Positions 27,945 through 37,659 of a DNA stretch of 64,000 nt are shown here, in pieces. Where the stretch lies: the NCBI RefSeq assembly GCF_019655435.1, contig NZ_BPFH01000001.1, forward strand, positions 620,001 to 684,000, written 5' to 3'. Origin of the DNA: Jannaschia pagri. GTDB taxonomy: Bacteria; Pseudomonadota; Alphaproteobacteria; Rhodobacterales; Rhodobacteraceae. The notes under the pieces are model-generated. The model worked only from the letters and a program-made list of their open reading frames with translations, was not told the DNA's origin and searched no databases. Within the stretch, counting starts at the first letter, position 1. Each line of letters opens with the position of its first letter. The position numbers and the translations under genes were made by a program.

Positions 27945-29864
27945 TTGGGTAACGCGCGCTCAATCGCATTCTGGGTTGTCCTCTTCGTTCTGGTCATGGC
28001 CCTGTTCCAGCTCTTCTCGGGCGGACAATCGGCCATGTCAGCACGAGAGGTGCCCTATTCCGAATTCGTGGATCAAGTCGAAGGAGGGTCCGTCTCGACG
28101 GTCACCATCGACGGGGAACGCATCATTTTCCGGGGCTCCGGCGGATCTGAGATGATCACGATTAAGCCCGCCGACGTGGACGTGACCGAAACACTGTTGG
28201 CCAATGACGTGGCCTTCTCAGCCGAGAGCCAGGAGACGTCGGGCTTTATGTCGGCCCTTGGGCTTTGGTTGCCGTTCCTCGTGTTGATCGGCATTTGGAT
28301 CTTTTTCATGAACCGGATGCAGGGCGGCGGCAAAGGCGGCGCTATGGGCTTCGGCAAGTCGAAGGCGAAACTCCTGACGGAGAAGCACGGTCGCGTCACG
28401 TTTGATGACGTGGCCGGTATCGACGAAGCCAAGGACGACCTGGAAGAAATCGTGGAGTTTCTGCGCAATCCGCAGAAGTTCTCGCGTCTGGGCGGCAAGA
28501 TCCCCAAGGGCGCCCTGCTGGTTGGCCCTCCGGGCACCGGTAAGACGCTGCTGGCGCGGGCTGTGGCTGGTGAGGCTGGTGTGCCGTTCTTCACCATCTC
28601 CGGCTCTGACTTCGTGGAGATGTTCGTTGGCGTGGGCGCATCCCGTGTGCGCGACATGTTCGAGCAAGCAAAGAAGAACGCACCTTGTATCGTGTTCATC
28701 GACGAAATCGACGCCGTGGGCCGGTCCCGTGGCGTAGGCTACGGCGGTGGCAACGACGAGCGGGAACAGACGCTGAACCAGCTGCTCGTTGAGATGGACG
28801 GCTTTGAGGCAAACGAAGGGATCATCATCGTCGCGGCCACCAACCGTCCCGACGTGCTCGACCCTGCCCTGCTGCGTCCGGGCCGGTTTGACCGTCAGGT
28901 TCAGGTGCCGAACCCCGACATCAAGGGTCGCGAAAAGATCCTGGGCGTCCATGCCCGCAAGACGCCTCTGGGCGCAGACGTGGATCTGCGCATCATTGCG
29001 CGCGGAACGCCCGGTTTCTCGGGCGCGGATCTGGCCAACCTGGTGAACGAAGCCGCGCTGATGGCGGCACGCATCGGGCGGCGCGTGGTCACCATGGAAG
29101 ACTTCGAGATGGCTAAGGATAAGGTCATGATGGGCGCCGAGCGTCGGTCCATGGTCATGTCCGAGGACGAGAAGAAGCTTACCGCATACCATGAGGCGGG
29201 CCACGCAGTCGTGGGTCTGAACGTGCCGCAGCACGATCCGATCCACAAAGCGACGATCATCCCCCGCGGCCGTGCCCTGGGCCTGGTGCTGTCACTGCCG
29301 GAACGGGACCGCATCTCGGCCAGCTACCAGTGGTTTACCAGCCGCATCGCCATGGCCATGGGTGGCCGCGTCGCGGAAGAGTTGATCTTCGGCAAGGAGA
29401 ACATCACCTCCGGCGCGTCCCAAGACATCAAGCAGGCGACGCAAATAGCCCGCGCGATGGTGACGCAGTACGGCTATGCCGATGAGCTTGGCTTGGTGGA
29501 TTACGCGAACGAACAGCAGTCTTTCCTGGGGAACTATGGGGGTGGCACCAACCACTCCTCCGAGACCCAGAAGATGATCGACGACAAGGTCAAAGAGATC
29601 ATCAACGAAGGCTATGAAACGGCTAAGCGGATCCTGACCGAAAAGGCCGATGCGTTAGAGAACTTGGCCCAGGGTCTTTTGGAATACGAAACGCTCACCG
29701 GGGCGGAGATCACTAAGGTTATCAACGGTGAGACGCTCAACCGGGACGATGACGACGATGGGATCGACACCTCTGGCGGCAGCAGTCTGACTGCGATTCC
29801 GAAGACGAAGCCAAAGGCGAAAGCACCGGACGTCAGCGGCGGGTCCCCAGAACCGAGCACCTGA
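27945..29864 (+). CDS. ftsH: ATP-dependent zinc metalloprotease FtsH
   Basis: A 639-residue membrane-anchored AAA+ protease that degrades misfolded membrane proteins and short-lived regulators. Two N-terminal helices (about 5-25 and 103-122) flank a periplasmic segment. The AAA domain has Walker A GPPGTGKT near residue 194, Walker B IVFIDEID, and the [23 protein letters not shown]. The zinc site HEAGH is near residue 416. The C-terminus is acidic then Lys/Pro-rich. The start is a TTG with a strong GGAGGA six bases before it. A terminator follows at 29893. Confidence 0.98.
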   Translation: MGNARSIAFWVVLFVLVMALFQLFSGGQSAMSAREVPYSEFVDQVEGGSVSTVTIDGERIIFRGSGGSEMITIKPADVDVTETLLANDVAFSAESQETSGFMSALGLWLPFLVLIGIWIFFMNRMQGGGKGGAMGFGKSKAKLLTEKHGRVTFDDVAGIDEAKDDLEEIVEFLRNPQKFSRLGGKIPKGALLVGPPGTGKTLLARAVAGEAGVPFFTISGSDFVEMFVGVGASRVRDMFEQAKKNAPCIVFIDEIDAVGRSRGVGYGGGNDEREQTLNQLLVEMDGFEANEGIIIVAATNRPDVLDPALLRPGRFDRQVQVPNPDIKGREKILGVHARKTPLGADVDLRIIARGTPGFSGADLANLVNEAALMAARIGRRVVTMEDFEMAKDKVMMGAERRSMVMSEDEKKLTAYHEAGHAVVGLNVPQHDPIHKATIIPRGRALGLVLSLPERDRISASYQWFTSRIAMAMGGRVAEELIFGKENITSGASQDIKQATQIARAMVTQYGYADELGLVDYANEQQSFLGNYGGGTNHSSETQKMIDDKVKEIINEGYETAKRILTEKADALENLAQGLLEYETLTGAEITKVINGETLNRDDDDDGIDTSGGSSLTAIPKTKPKAKAPDVSGGSPEPST

Positions 29865-29892
29865 TCGGACCTCACCGCAACCATAGACAAAG

Positions 29893-29922
29893 CAACACCC
29901 CGGCCATCGTGTCGGGGTGTTG
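29893..29922 (+). terminator. Hairpin terminator after ftsH
   Basis: Ten-base stem CAACACCCCG/CGGGGTGTTG with a ten-base loop, 29 bases after the ftsH stop. Only a short T/G tail follows, but the stem is strong and no gene overlaps it. Confidence 0.7.
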
Positions 29923-30027
29923 TCGTGTGGGGTTCAAGGGTCGCGAAAGAGGCCGTCACAGATCGTCATTTGCTCAACGACGGCCATACTCGCTACACCC
30001 CTGTCATTTCTGACGAAGGACTGTCCC

Positions 30028-30618
30028 ATGCCCGCATTGGTTCCCACGGAAATCTATGGCCAAATCACATGGCTGGGGCGCGTGCTCGACCGCGACGCCG
30101 CCCTGGCATCCCAGCCGGTTGAGACGCTGGAGGTGACATTCGCTGGTCCTGTGGGCGAGGACCACGGCGGATTGACCCGACCCTCGTGCAGCAGGGTCAC
30201 GTCCCAACATCCGAAGGGCACCGAGATCCGAAACACGCGACAGCTTTGCGTTATGTCCGCTGAAGAGATGTCAGACATCGCGCGAACGATTGGGGTCGAG
30301 ACCTTTGACCCGGCCTGGGCGGGCGCGTCTGTGGTCATATCGGGCATTCCCGATTTCACACACCTCCCCCCGTCGTCCCGCATCCAAGGCGAAGATGGCA
30401 CCACGCTGGTCGTCGATATGGAGAACCGCCCCTGTCACCTACCGGCGCCGGTGATTGATACCGATGCGCCCGGCCATGGACGTGCCTTCAAATCGGCGGC
30501 CAAGGGCAAGCGCGGCGTAACCGCTTGGGTGGAGCGCCCCGGCACGCTGAGGGTCGGGATGCAGGTCCGACTGCATGTGCCCGACCAACGGGCCTGGAAC
30601 GGCCCGACCTTGATCTAG
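30028..30618 (+). CDS. MOSC-domain protein
   Basis: A 196-residue protein with MOSC-domain character: LEVTFAGPVGEDHGG near residue 35, RNTRQLCVMSAEEM, and the Cys-containing ENRPCHLPAPVI near residue 132, the conserved MOSC Cys region. MOSC domains bind molybdenum cofactor or carry sulfur in sulfurases and the mARC/YiiM group. No FeS or beta-barrel partner domain is present, so this is a stand-alone form of unknown substrate. ATG at 30028 with GAAGGA seven bases upstream; an open frame reaches further up but through the ftsH terminator. A Mo-cofactor link would suit the formate dehydrogenase at the window start, but they are far apart. Confidence 0.75.
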   Translation: MPALVPTEIYGQITWLGRVLDRDAALASQPVETLEVTFAGPVGEDHGGLTRPSCSRVTSQHPKGTEIRNTRQLCVMSAEEMSDIARTIGVETFDPAWAGASVVISGIPDFTHLPPSSRIQGEDGTTLVVDMENRPCHLPAPVIDTDAPGHGRAFKSAAKGKRGVTAWVERPGTLRVGMQVRLHVPDQRAWNGPTLI

Positions 30619-30636
30619 GGGACGACCGAGCCCGCG

Positions 30637-30717
30637 CTAGACAAGCGCCAGACCGGTCACCGTGGCCAATGCGATCCCGGCAAGGAAGCCGGCTTGGATC
30701 AATACGGAAGTGGTCAT
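30637..30717 (-). CDS. 26-residue hydrophobic membrane peptide
   Basis: ATG at 30717, stop TAG at 30639-30637. The 26 residues begin MTTSVLIQAG and continue FLAGIALATVTGLALV, a single membrane helix with small residues and almost no charge. AAAGGA lies six bases before the ATG. Upstream, TTGTTC, a 17-base spacer and TTTAAA form a good sigma-70 promoter pointing at it. The combination of promoter, ribosome-binding site, ATG and stop makes a real gene likely despite the size. I recognise no family; it is not CydX or KdpF by sequence. Small helices like this often bind and tune larger membrane proteins. Neighbours are divergent or convergent, so it is its own unit. Confidence 0.6.
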   Translation of the reverse strand: MTTSVLIQAGFLAGIALATVTGLALV

Positions 30718-30757
30718 GGCAGGTCCTTTCGGGTGGCAGGTTGCAGCGCGGCTCCCC

Positions 30758-30786
30758 TTTAAACGTAGGGCAGCCACCCTGAACAA
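30758..30786 (-). promoter_or_regulatory. Promoter of the 26-residue peptide gene
   Basis: Read leftwards: TTGTTC (30786-30781), 17-base spacer, TTTAAA (30763-30758). An inverted repeat GGGTGGC/GCCACCC (30731-30737 and 30773-30779) has one arm inside the promoter spacer and the other in the leader, so a repressor or a leader structure could act here. Confidence 0.55.
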
Positions 30787-30995
30787 ACGACTAAAACCGA
30801 ATCAGGTTCCCGTGATCGTCGGTGAACGCGTGCGGCCGCACGTGACCGCAATCGTGCCAGAGGTTTCCGATCCAACGCGACAGGTTCCGAGGACGACGCC
30901 GCAAACCCCCCTTAGGTCGTATTTCGCCGCATCCGCCCCCTGCCATTGGCCCTAGGGCTTGGGCTACGCCCGGTTGTGACAGGAGGACAGCGATC

Positions 30996-32669
30996 ATGGC
31001 CCTAACCGACATCGAAATTGCCCGCGCAGCCAAAAAGCGCCCGATCCAAGAGATCGGCGAGAAACTGGGGATCGGGTCCGACGACCTGCTGCCCTACGGC
31101 CACGACAAGGCCAAGGTCAGCCAGACCTTCATCAACGGGACGAAGTCCAAGGAAAACGGCAAGCTGATCCTGGTGACGGCCATCAACCCCACCCCGGCGG
31201 GTGAGGGAAAGACGACGACGACCGTGGGCCTGGGCGACGGGCTGAACGCTATCGGCAAGAAGGCAATGGTCTGCATCCGCGAGGCCTCGCTCGGCCCGAA
31301 CTTCGGGATGAAGGGCGGCGCGGCGGGCGGCGGCTATGCCCAGGTTGTCCCGATGGAGGAGATGAACCTCCACTTCACGGGCGACTTCCACGCGATCACC
31401 TCGGCCCACTCGCTGCTGTCGGCGATGATCGACAACCACATCTACTGGGGCAATGAGCTGGAAATCGACATCCGCCGCGTCGTTTGGCGCCGGGTGGTCG
31501 ATATGAACGACCGGGCCCTGCGCCAGATCACGGCCAGCTTGGGTGGTGTCGCCAACGGCTTCCCCCGCGAGGCTGGGTTCGACATCACCGTGGCCTCCGA
31601 AGTCATGGCGTGCCTGTGCCTCGCCAACGACCTGGACGACCTGCAAAAGCGGCTGGGCGATATGATCGTGGCCTACCGCCGCGACCGCAGCCCCGTGTAC
31701 TGCCGCGACATCAAGGCCGATGGCGCAATGACCGTCCTGCTGAAGGATGCGATGCAGCCGAACCTGGTGCAGACGCTGGAAAACAACCCAGCGTTTGTCC
31801 ATGGCGGCCCGTTTGCCAACATCGCCCATGGCTGCAACTCGGTCATCGCCACGACCACGGCCCTGAAGCTGGCCGATTACGTGGTGACCGAGGCGGGCTT
31901 TGGCGCTGACCTGGGCGCCGAGAAGTTCATGAACATCAAGTGCCGCAAGGCGGGCCTCGCACCCGATTGCGTCGTGCTGGTGGCCACAGTGCGCGCCATG
32001 AAGATGAACGGTGGCGTGGCCAAGGCCGACCTGGGTGCCGAGAACGTGGAAGCCGTGAAGGCGGGCTGCGCGAACTTGGGCCGTCACATCGGCAACGTGA
32101 AGTCCTTTGGTGTGCCCGTCGTCGTGGCGATAAACCACTTCACCGGCGATACCGAGGCCGAAGTCCAGGCCGTGCAGGAATTTGTCGCCGCCCAAGGGTC
32201 CGAAGCGATCATCTCCCGCCATTGGGCCGACGGCTCCAAAGGGTCTGAGGCCCTGGCCCGTCGGGTGGCAGAGATCGCCGATGCGGGCATGGCGAACTTC
32301 GCGCCGCTCTACGCCGATGACATGCCGCTCTTCCAAAAGATCGAGACCATCGCCAAGCGTATCTACCACGCCGACGAAGTTTTGGCCGACAAGAAGATCC
32401 GCGACCAACTGAAGGCTTGGGAAGACCAGGGCTACGGCAATCTGCCGGTCTGTATGGCCAAGACGCAGTATTCCTTCTCGACCGACCCGAACTTGCGCGG
32501 CGCGCCCACGGGCCACTCCGTCCCGATCCGCGAAGTGCGGCTGTCGGCGGGCGCGGGCTTCGTAGTGGTCGTCTGCGGTGACATCATGACCATGCCGGGC
32601 CTGCCGCGCGTGCCATCGGCGGAAAAGATCGGCTTGAACGAGGCCGGAGAGGTCGAAGGTCTGTTCTGA
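30996..32669 (+). CDS. fhs: Formate-tetrahydrofolate ligase
   Basis: A 557-residue cytoplasmic enzyme that makes 10-formyl-THF from formate, THF and ATP. The N-terminus has the usual [13 protein letters not shown], the nucleotide loop [13 protein letters not shown] near residues 64-76, and [20 protein letters not shown]. Later motifs include [28 protein letters not shown] and [11 protein letters not shown]. Length is as expected (about 556). With folD downstream it forms a one-carbon module; with the formate dehydrogenase gene it gives the cell two fates for formate, oxidation or assimilation. Start is backed by AGGAGG. Confidence 0.98.
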   Translation: MALTDIEIARAAKKRPIQEIGEKLGIGSDDLLPYGHDKAKVSQTFINGTKSKENGKLILVTAINPTPAGEGKTTTTVGLGDGLNAIGKKAMVCIREASLGPNFGMKGGAAGGGYAQVVPMEEMNLHFTGDFHAITSAHSLLSAMIDNHIYWGNELEIDIRRVVWRRVVDMNDRALRQITASLGGVANGFPREAGFDITVASEVMACLCLANDLDDLQKRLGDMIVAYRRDRSPVYCRDIKADGAMTVLLKDAMQPNLVQTLENNPAFVHGGPFANIAHGCNSVIATTTALKLADYVVTEAGFGADLGAEKFMNIKCRKAGLAPDCVVLVATVRAMKMNGGVAKADLGAENVEAVKAGCANLGRHIGNVKSFGVPVVVAINHFTGDTEAEVQAVQEFVAAQGSEAIISRHWADGSKGSEALARRVAEIADAGMANFAPLYADDMPLFQKIETIAKRIYHADEVLADKKIRDQLKAWEDQGYGNLPVCMAKTQYSFSTDPNLRGAPTGHSVPIREVRLSAGAGFVVVVCGDIMTMPGLPRVPSAEKIGLNEAGEVEGLF

Positions 32670-32724
32670 TGACCCATGCGCGGGGGCTGCCCCCCTCGCG
32701 CTCGGTCGCAGACTTTGGAACAAG

Positions 32725-32750
32725 GGAGGGGCACGTCGCGTGCCCCCTCC
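32725..32750 (+). terminator. Strong hairpin between fhs and chorismate mutase
   Basis: GGAGGGGCACG/CGTGCCCC-CTCC with a three-base loop (TCG) and one bulge. It lies directly before AAAAGGA, the ribosome-binding site of the next gene, so it may attenuate read-through or affect access to that site. A smaller GGGGG/CCCCC hairpin lies upstream near 32684. Confidence 0.5.
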
Positions 32751-32764
32751 AAAAGGATCGCCCC

Positions 32765-33079
32765 ATGACCCGTCCCGCTCCCGATATGCTGACAACGCTT
32801 GCCCAATGCCGTGCCGGGATTGATGCCATCGACCAGGAGTTGATGACCCTCCTGGCAGAACGACAGGCCCACGTGGACGCGGTGATGGCCATCAAGGCCC
32901 GCGACGGCATCGCCGCGAACACGAGAGCGCGCGTGACCGAGGTGATCGACGGCGCAAAACGCAGCGCCGTACAGAAGGGCCTCGACCCGGCGCTCGCAGA
33001 GACGCTCTGGACCGCCATGGTGGAGCATTTCATCGCTAAGGAAGAGGCCGTGATCGGCACCGGCGGCGCCCAGGCCTAG
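32765..33079 (+). CDS. Chorismate mutase, AroQ class
   Basis: A 104-residue all-helical enzyme that converts chorismate to prephenate for Phe and Tyr synthesis. The pattern [20 protein letters not shown]...VMAIK matches helix 1 of AroQ enzymes, with Arg, Arg and Lys at the active-site positions. The last helix ([20 protein letters not shown]) also fits. Its small size would also suit isochorismate-pyruvate lyase, but chorismate mutase is more likely here. ATG at 32765 with AAAGGA upstream. It lies between fhs and folD in the same direction, a habit of this clade with no clear metabolic reason. Confidence 0.85.
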   Translation: MTRPAPDMLTTLAQCRAGIDAIDQELMTLLAERQAHVDAVMAIKARDGIAANTRARVTEVIDGAKRSAVQKGLDPALAETLWTAMVEHFIAKEEAVIGTGGAQA

Positions 33080-33107
33080 GACGTCACGGACAACAAGAGG
33101 ACAGAAC

Positions 33108-34013
33108 ATGACCGCCACAGTGATCGACGGAAAGGCCTTTGCGGCCAAGGTACGCGCCAAGGTCGCCGAGGAGGTGACGCGCGTGAAGGCCGCAGGCGTG
33201 ACGCCCGGTTTGGCCGTCGTCCTGGTGGGCGAAGACCCGGCCAGCGCGGTCTATGTGCGCAACAAGGGCAAGCAGACCGTCGAGGTCGGCATGGAGAGCA
33301 TCGAGCACAAGCTGCCAGCCGACACCTCCGAGGCGGATCTGCTGGCCCTGATCGCACAATTGAACGCCGACCCGGCGGTCCATGGCATCCTGTGCCAATT
33401 GCCCGTGCCCGACCATATCGACGCCGACAAGGTGCTGGCGGCCATTGCCCCGGCCAAGGATGTGGATGGGTTCCACATCTCAAACGTTGGTCTGTTGGCC
33501 ACTGGGCAGAAGGCCATGGTGCCCTGCACGCCGCTCGGGTGCCTCATGATGCTGCGCGACCACCACGGATCGCTCAGCGGGATGAGTGCCGTCGTGCTGG
33601 GCCGGTCCAACATCGTGGGTAAGCCCATGGCGCAACTTCTGCTGGGTGACAGCTGTACGGTCACCATCGCCCATTCCCGCACCAAGGACTTGGCCGATGT
33701 CGTCCGGGGCGCGGATATCGTCGTGGCTGCCGTCGGTCGACCAGAAATGGTGCCCGGCGACTGGATCAAACCCGGCGCGACCGTCATCGACGTGGGCATC
33801 AACCGGATCGAGGATGGCGTCAAGGAGGACGGCACGCCGCGCCGCCGCCTTGTGGGCGATTGCCACTATGACAGCTGCGCCGCCGTTGCGGGCGCGATTA
33901 CGCCGGTGCCGGGGGGCGTCGGTCCCATGACCATCGCTTGCCTGCTGGCCAATACGCTGACCGCCTGTTGCCGTGCCAACGGGCTAGAGGAACCGGCGGG
34001 TCTGACGGCGTAA
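33108..34013 (+). CDS. folD: Methylene-THF dehydrogenase/cyclohydrolase FolD
   Basis: A 301-residue bifunctional enzyme that interconverts 5,10-methylene-THF and 10-formyl-THF with NADP. The catalytic segment [14 protein letters not shown] (Tyr and Lys) is near residue 46, the substrate motif PCTPLG near 142, and the Rossmann motif [18 protein letters not shown] near 165. It ends with [10 protein letters not shown]. Length is normal (about 285-300). AAGAGGA before the ATG. Together with Fhs it moves formate into serine, purine and methionine synthesis. Confidence 0.97.
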   Translation: MTATVIDGKAFAAKVRAKVAEEVTRVKAAGVTPGLAVVLVGEDPASAVYVRNKGKQTVEVGMESIEHKLPADTSEADLLALIAQLNADPAVHGILCQLPVPDHIDADKVLAAIAPAKDVDGFHISNVGLLATGQKAMVPCTPLGCLMMLRDHHGSLSGMSAVVLGRSNIVGKPMAQLLLGDSCTVTIAHSRTKDLADVVRGADIVVAAVGRPEMVPGDWIKPGATVIDVGINRIEDGVKEDGTPRRRLVGDCHYDSCAAVAGAITPVPGGVGPMTIACLLANTLTACCRANGLEEPAGLTA

Positions 34014-34023
34014 CGCGCCTCTG

Positions 34024-34043
34024 GGGCGGGGATCACCCCGCCC
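34024..34043. terminator. Bidirectional hairpin between folD and the hydrolase gene
   Basis: Perfect eight-base stem GGGCGGGG/CCCCGCCC with a four-base loop, lying between two convergent genes. No T-run, but symmetrical and well placed. Confidence 0.6.
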
Positions 34044-34054
34044 GGTCGTAGGTC

Positions 34055-34804
34055 TCAGGCGTCTAAGAACGTCCGGGCCGATGCTTCAAAGGCGCGCGGG
34101 TTCTCCGCGTGGACCCAGTGGCCCGCGCCGGGAATGCTGACGAACAGGGCCATGGGAAAGAGCGCCGTGATCTTGTCGCGGTGGCTAGGCTGGACGTAGT
34201 CGCTCTTGCCCCCGGTCAGGAACAGCGTCGATCCCCCAAAGCTGCCAGAGACCTCGGGGAACCCGATGATCTTGTCCATCTCGGCCTTCAACACCGACAG
34301 GTTCAGCGTCCAGCGTCCCCCCGCCGCATCGAGAGATTGCAACAAGAACGCCCGCGTGCCGTCGTCGGGGACCTGTTGCATCTGCTCCGCCGCCTCTGAC
34401 CGGCGCGTGACGCGCGACAGATCGACGGCCTCCATGGCGTCGATCAAGGGCGTCTGCGTATGGGCATAGGCCACGGGCGCGATGTCGGCGACGATCAAGC
34501 GGCGCACGAGGTCTGGCCGCGACAAGGCCAGAACCATTGCCGCCTTTCCGCCCATGGAATGGCCCAAGACGTCGTGGGGGCGCCCCTGCATGACCTCGGC
34601 GAGATCGGCGGCCATATCGGCATAGCTGTGACTGTCTGACCAGGGCGAGGCCCCATGGTTGCGCATGTCCACCACGACCACTTGCCGGTCCGATGCCAAG
34701 CGCTTGGCCACCACACCCCAGTTCCGGGCGGAGCCGAACAACCCATGGGCAATCAACAGAGGCGGTCGGTCAGTGGAGGTGCCGTGGGTGATCGTGTTCA
34801 ACAT
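34055..34804 (-). CDS. Alpha/beta hydrolase, YbfF-like esterase
   Basis: A 249-residue serine hydrolase. The nucleophile elbow GHSMGG is near residue 81-86, the oxyanion strand PLLIAHGLFGSARNWG near 15-30, and the catalytic His lies in PGAGHWVHAENP near the end. The HGLFGS start and VVVDMRNHGAS strand match the YbfF/ABHD11 group of acyl esterases. The natural substrate is unknown. No signal peptide; cytoplasmic. No clear ribosome-binding site before the ATG. It lies divergent from a small membrane-anchored protein whose frame comes close to this start. Confidence 0.88.
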   Translation of the reverse strand: MLNTITHGTSTDRPPLLIAHGLFGSARNWGVVAKRLASDRQVVVVDMRNHGASPWSDSHSYADMAADLAEVMQGRPHDVLGHSMGGKAAMVLALSRPDLVRRLIVADIAPVAYAHTQTPLIDAMEAVDLSRVTRRSEAAEQMQQVPDDGTRAFLLQSLDAAGGRWTLNLSVLKAEMDKIIGFPEVSGSFGGSTLFLTGGKSDYVQPSHRDKITALFPMALFVSIPGAGHWVHAENPRAFEASARTFLDA

Positions 34805-34886
34805 GGAAACGGATTATCGCCACGCCGTCCCGATTGCCAGTATCCTTCTGCGGGCGGTACGGTCCACACGTTGTCGGAGTGGCCCA

Positions 34887-35252
34887 TTGCACGCAGATCT
34901 CACCTCTCGCATCGATGCTGTCGACCGGATGATGGCCGAGCGCCTCTACCTGTCAGGCAGTCTCGCCCGGAAGCTCGCCGCGGCGCGAGGGCGCCTGCCG
35001 CGCGTGGCGCTCGCCCAAGCGAATGAACTGGTCGAGGCGCAGGCCCGGCTGGAAAACCCCGCGACCGCGCGCCACCTGAATGCCGCCCGCATCGAAGACA
35101 CCTGCAAGATGCTGGAACGCCATCTGGTCGCGGTTCCCAAGGGGAAGTACCGACGCCGGGCGCAGTCTGCCATGATCGGTCTTGCCGCCCTGCGGGTCCT
35201 GATTGTCTTGGCACTGTTCATCGCCGTCCTGTCATGGCGCGGTTTCATCTAG
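34887..35252 (+). CDS. Small protein with C-terminal membrane anchor, unknown
   Basis: From a TTG at 34887 (GGAG seven bases upstream) this gives 121 residues: a basic helical region (LTSRIDAVDRMMAERLYLSG and ARKLAAARGRLPRVALAQAN) and one membrane helix at the end (about 98-116, ALRVLIVLALFIAVLSW). An ATG at 34803 in the same frame is possible but would overlap the divergent hydrolase gene and adds an unconvincing stretch. I recognise no family. It would sit with most of its length in the cytoplasm, tail-anchored. Confidence 0.6.
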   Translation: MHADLTSRIDAVDRMMAERLYLSGSLARKLAAARGRLPRVALAQANELVEAQARLENPATARHLNAARIEDTCKMLERHLVAVPKGKYRRRAQSAMIGLAALRVLIVLALFIAVLSWRGFI

Positions 35253-35305
35253 GGCGCGCCGCCCGCCGGATTGTGCCGACGGGATCGACGCGCTAGGGCG
35301 TCGCC

Positions 35306-35791
35306 ATGTCGGATCCCATACATATCCTGCGCCCGTCCGCACCCCGTCGTGTCTTTGGGCTGATCGTTCAAATGGTGCTGGGGGCCGTGCTGCTGTACCT
35401 CGCAGCCGTCTACCCGCCCACGGACCTGGGCTGGCGCTTGTTCTTGATCGTGCTGGGACTGGCCGCTCTGTTCCTGGGGATGCGGGGGTGGCATGGCTCC
35501 TCCGTTGCGATCCTGCTGGACGACGGGGGACTGCGCCAAGAAGACGGAACAATTATCGCCCCGCTGTCGGAGATCGCCTCGGTGGATCGGGCGCTGTTCA
35601 CCTTCAAGCCGTCCAACGGCTTTATCATCCGCCTCCATAGCCCCCTGGGGCGGGCCTGGGTGCCCGGCATGTGGTGGCGGCTGGGAAAGCGCATCGGCAT
35701 CGGCGGAGTCACCAGCGGGGCCGAGACCAAGATCATGGCCGATGCGCTGTCGATGATGGTGGCCGCCCGCGACGGGGGCGAGCAGCCCTAG
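35306..35791 (+). CDS. Small inner-membrane protein, unknown
   Basis: A 161-residue protein with two membrane helices near residues 16-37 and 43-60, then a cytoplasmic domain of about 95 residues that looks like a PH-type beta domain (VAILLDDGGLRQEDGTIIAPLSEIASVD, then FIIRLHSPLGRAW). Similar two-helix plus PH-like layouts occur in several small uncharacterised membrane proteins. No enzyme motif. It follows the tail-anchored protein by 53 bases in the same direction, and is convergent with cobT. Confidence 0.65.
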   Translation: MSDPIHILRPSAPRRVFGLIVQMVLGAVLLYLAAVYPPTDLGWRLFLIVLGLAALFLGMRGWHGSSVAILLDDGGLRQEDGTIIAPLSEIASVDRALFTFKPSNGFIIRLHSPLGRAWVPGMWWRLGKRIGIGGVTSGAETKIMADALSMMVAARDGGEQP

Positions 35792-35809
35792 GCCTGAGGC
35801 GTCAGCCCG

Positions 35810-36811
35810 TCAGCCGTCTGTGACACCAGCTTCGGCAAAGGTGGCCATGCCAGAATGGCAGGCCAGTGCCCCACGCAGAACCTGGATCGCCAGCGCCGCA
35901 CCAGAGCCTTCGCCCAACCGCAGACCAAGGGACAACAGCGGCTCCTTGCCCAGCGCCTCCAAGATCCGGCCATGGGCCCCTTCCGCAGACAGATGCCCCG
36001 CCACACAGTGGTCCAGCGCTTGCGGGTCTTCGGCCCACAGGCACAGCGCCGCCGCCGAGCAGATGAATCCATCCAAGATCACAGGGATCCGCTGAGCCCG
36101 GGCGCACGCGATGGCCCCCGCCATCGCCGCCAGCTCGCGCCCCCCCAAGGCTTGCAAGACACCGAGGCCGGACCGCTCCGTGTTGGCCGCCAACCCCGCC
36201 GACACGGCAGCCGCCTTGCGGGCCAGACCGCCATCGTCCACGCCGGTGCCGCGCCCGACCCAAGCGTCGCCCCCAAGCAAGGCGGCGGCAACGGCGGCGG
36301 CCGAGGTCGTATTGGCGATGCCCATTTCCCCTGTCACAAGCAGATCGGTGCTCGGATCGACGGCCTCCCAGCCCGCTGCAAAAGCGGCGCAGACCTCAGC
36401 CTCGGACATGGCTGGGCCTTGGGTGAAATCGGCGGTCGGCGTCTCAAGATCCAGGGCATGCACGTCCAACCGTGCGCCCGCCAGTTCCGACAATTGGTTG
36501 ATTGCCGCGCCTCCTGCGCGGAAATTCGCCACCATCTGCGCGGTGACCTCGGACGGAAAGGCGCTGACCCCCTGGGCGGCAACCCCGTGGTTTCCGGCAA
36601 AGATCACCACTTGGGGCTTGGTCAGGCGCGGGCGTCCGTCACCCCGCCAAGCGCCATACCAAATGGCCAAATCCTCTAGCCGCCCCAGCGCGCCGGGTGG
36701 CTTCGTCAACTGGCCGTTGCGGTCTTGGGCAGCCGCCTGGGCGGTCGCATCTGGGCCGGGCATCTGAGCCAAAGCTGTGCGAATGTCGGCGAGGGTCGAT
36801 AGGTCTGGCAT
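35810..36811 (-). CDS. cobT: Nicotinate-nucleotide:dimethylbenzimidazole phosphoribosyltransferase
   Basis: A 333-residue enzyme that makes alpha-ribazole phosphate, the lower ligand precursor of cobalamin. The family motifs [35 protein letters not shown], and [14 protein letters not shown] are all present, as is the C-terminal [18 protein letters not shown] chose the ATG at 36811, with GGAG five bases upstream, over a GTG two codons earlier. It is divergent from cobS with about 50 bases between the starts, so the two genes share a control region. There is no room for a cobalamin riboswitch there. Confidence 0.95.
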   Translation of the reverse strand: MPDLSTLADIRTALAQMPGPDATAQAAAQDRNGQLTKPPGALGRLEDLAIWYGAWRGDGRPRLTKPQVVIFAGNHGVAAQGVSAFPSEVTAQMVANFRAGGAAINQLSELAGARLDVHALDLETPTADFTQGPAMSEAEVCAAFAAGWEAVDPSTDLLVTGEMGIANTTSAAAVAAALLGGDAWVGRGTGVDDGGLARKAAAVSAGLAANTERSGLGVLQALGGRELAAMAGAIACARAQRIPVILDGFICSAAALCLWAEDPQALDHCVAGHLSAEGAHGRILEALGKEPLLSLGLRLGEGSGAALAIQVLRGALACHSGMATFAEAGVTDG

Positions 36812-36867
36812 TGTCACTCCGAAGTCGGTCGCGCCGCCCTACCTTGTCCGGGGCGGGCCAGGGGGCT

Positions 36868-37650
36868 ATGCGACAAAGCGGCCTGCCTGCCAAGGCGGTG
36901 CGAGCAGGGGGCGCCATGGGCATCCGATCCGATCTTGTGTCCGCAGCGATGTTGCTGACCCGTTTGCCGGTGCGCGGCACGCCGACACCCCGTGCTGCCC
37001 AGGCGGCCTGGGCCTGGCCCCTGATGGGGGCTGTGGTGGGCCTGCCTGCGGGTCTGCTCGGAATGGGCGTGGCCGCCATGGGGTTGCCCGGTGGGCTCGC
37101 CGCAGCGGCGACCCTGGCGGCCCTTGTGGTCTTGACCGGCGCGCTGCACGAAGACGGACTTGCCGACGTGGCCGATGGCTTTTGGGGCGGGTTCACGCCG
37201 GAGCGCCGCCTAGAGATCATGCGCGACAGCCGCATCGGGGCCTATGGTGTGATCGCGCTGGTTCTGTCCCTTCTGGCGCGCTGGCTGTTGCTGGAGACAG
37301 CCCTTTCCCAGGGGAACCTGCTGGGCGCGGCGCTTGTGGCTGGCCTGGTCAGCCGGGCGCCCATGGCCGTCCTGATGACCTGGCTGCCGCCTGCGCGACA
37401 AGACGGTCTGGCCCAAGGCACCGGCACACCAAGCCGTCTGTCCGTCTCGATCGGTCTTGGTTTGGCTGGCGCGGCGCTCCTGACCCAAGGCCTGCCCCAC
37501 GCGCTTCTGGGCGCGACCCTGGCCGCCATTGGGGCCGCCGGGGTCAGCATCCTGGCCCGCAGGAAAATCGGCGGTCATACGGGCGATGTCCTCGGAACCT
37601 GCCAGCAAATCTGCGAAATTGCCGTTCTCGCCGCACTCGTGGCACGCTAG
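36868..37650 (+). CDS. cobS: Adenosylcobinamide-GDP ribazoletransferase
   Basis: A polytopic inner-membrane enzyme that joins adenosylcobinamide-GDP and alpha-ribazole, finishing cobalamin. It has about 260 residues from this start and multiple helices. Signature segments are LLTRLPVRG near the N-terminus, GALHEDGLADVADGFWGG (the acidic metal-binding motif), RRLEIMRDSRIGAYGV and, late, RKIGGHTGDVLGTCQQ. A later ATG at 36916 would give 244 residues, closer to E. coli (247); both have G-rich upstream stretches. Works directly downstream of CobT. Confidence 0.93.
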   Translation: MRQSGLPAKAVRAGGAMGIRSDLVSAAMLLTRLPVRGTPTPRAAQAAWAWPLMGAVVGLPAGLLGMGVAAMGLPGGLAAAATLAALVVLTGALHEDGLADVADGFWGGFTPERRLEIMRDSRIGAYGVIALVLSLLARWLLLETALSQGNLLGAALVAGLVSRAPMAVLMTWLPPARQDGLAQGTGTPSRLSVSIGLGLAGAALLTQGLPHALLGATLAAIGAAGVSILARRKIGGHTGDVLGTCQQICEIAVLAALVAR

Positions 37651-37659
37651 GGTTGCGCC

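Larger units (their letters stand above)
30619..30995. other. Intergenic region between the MOSC gene and fhs
   Basis: It holds a 26-codon minus-strand gene with its promoter (listed separately) and the fhs leader. AGGAGG lies about ten bases before the fhs ATG. I see no riboswitch-like structure in the leader. Confidence 0.6.

Noticed and set aside
30800-30995. Folate riboswitch upstream of fhs
   Set aside because: No convincing conserved core or structure could be read; only a normal AGGAGG leader is visible.
36812-36867. Cobalamin riboswitch between cobT and cobS
   Set aside because: Only about 50 bases separate the divergent starts, far too few for the riboswitch, and no B12-box motif was seen.
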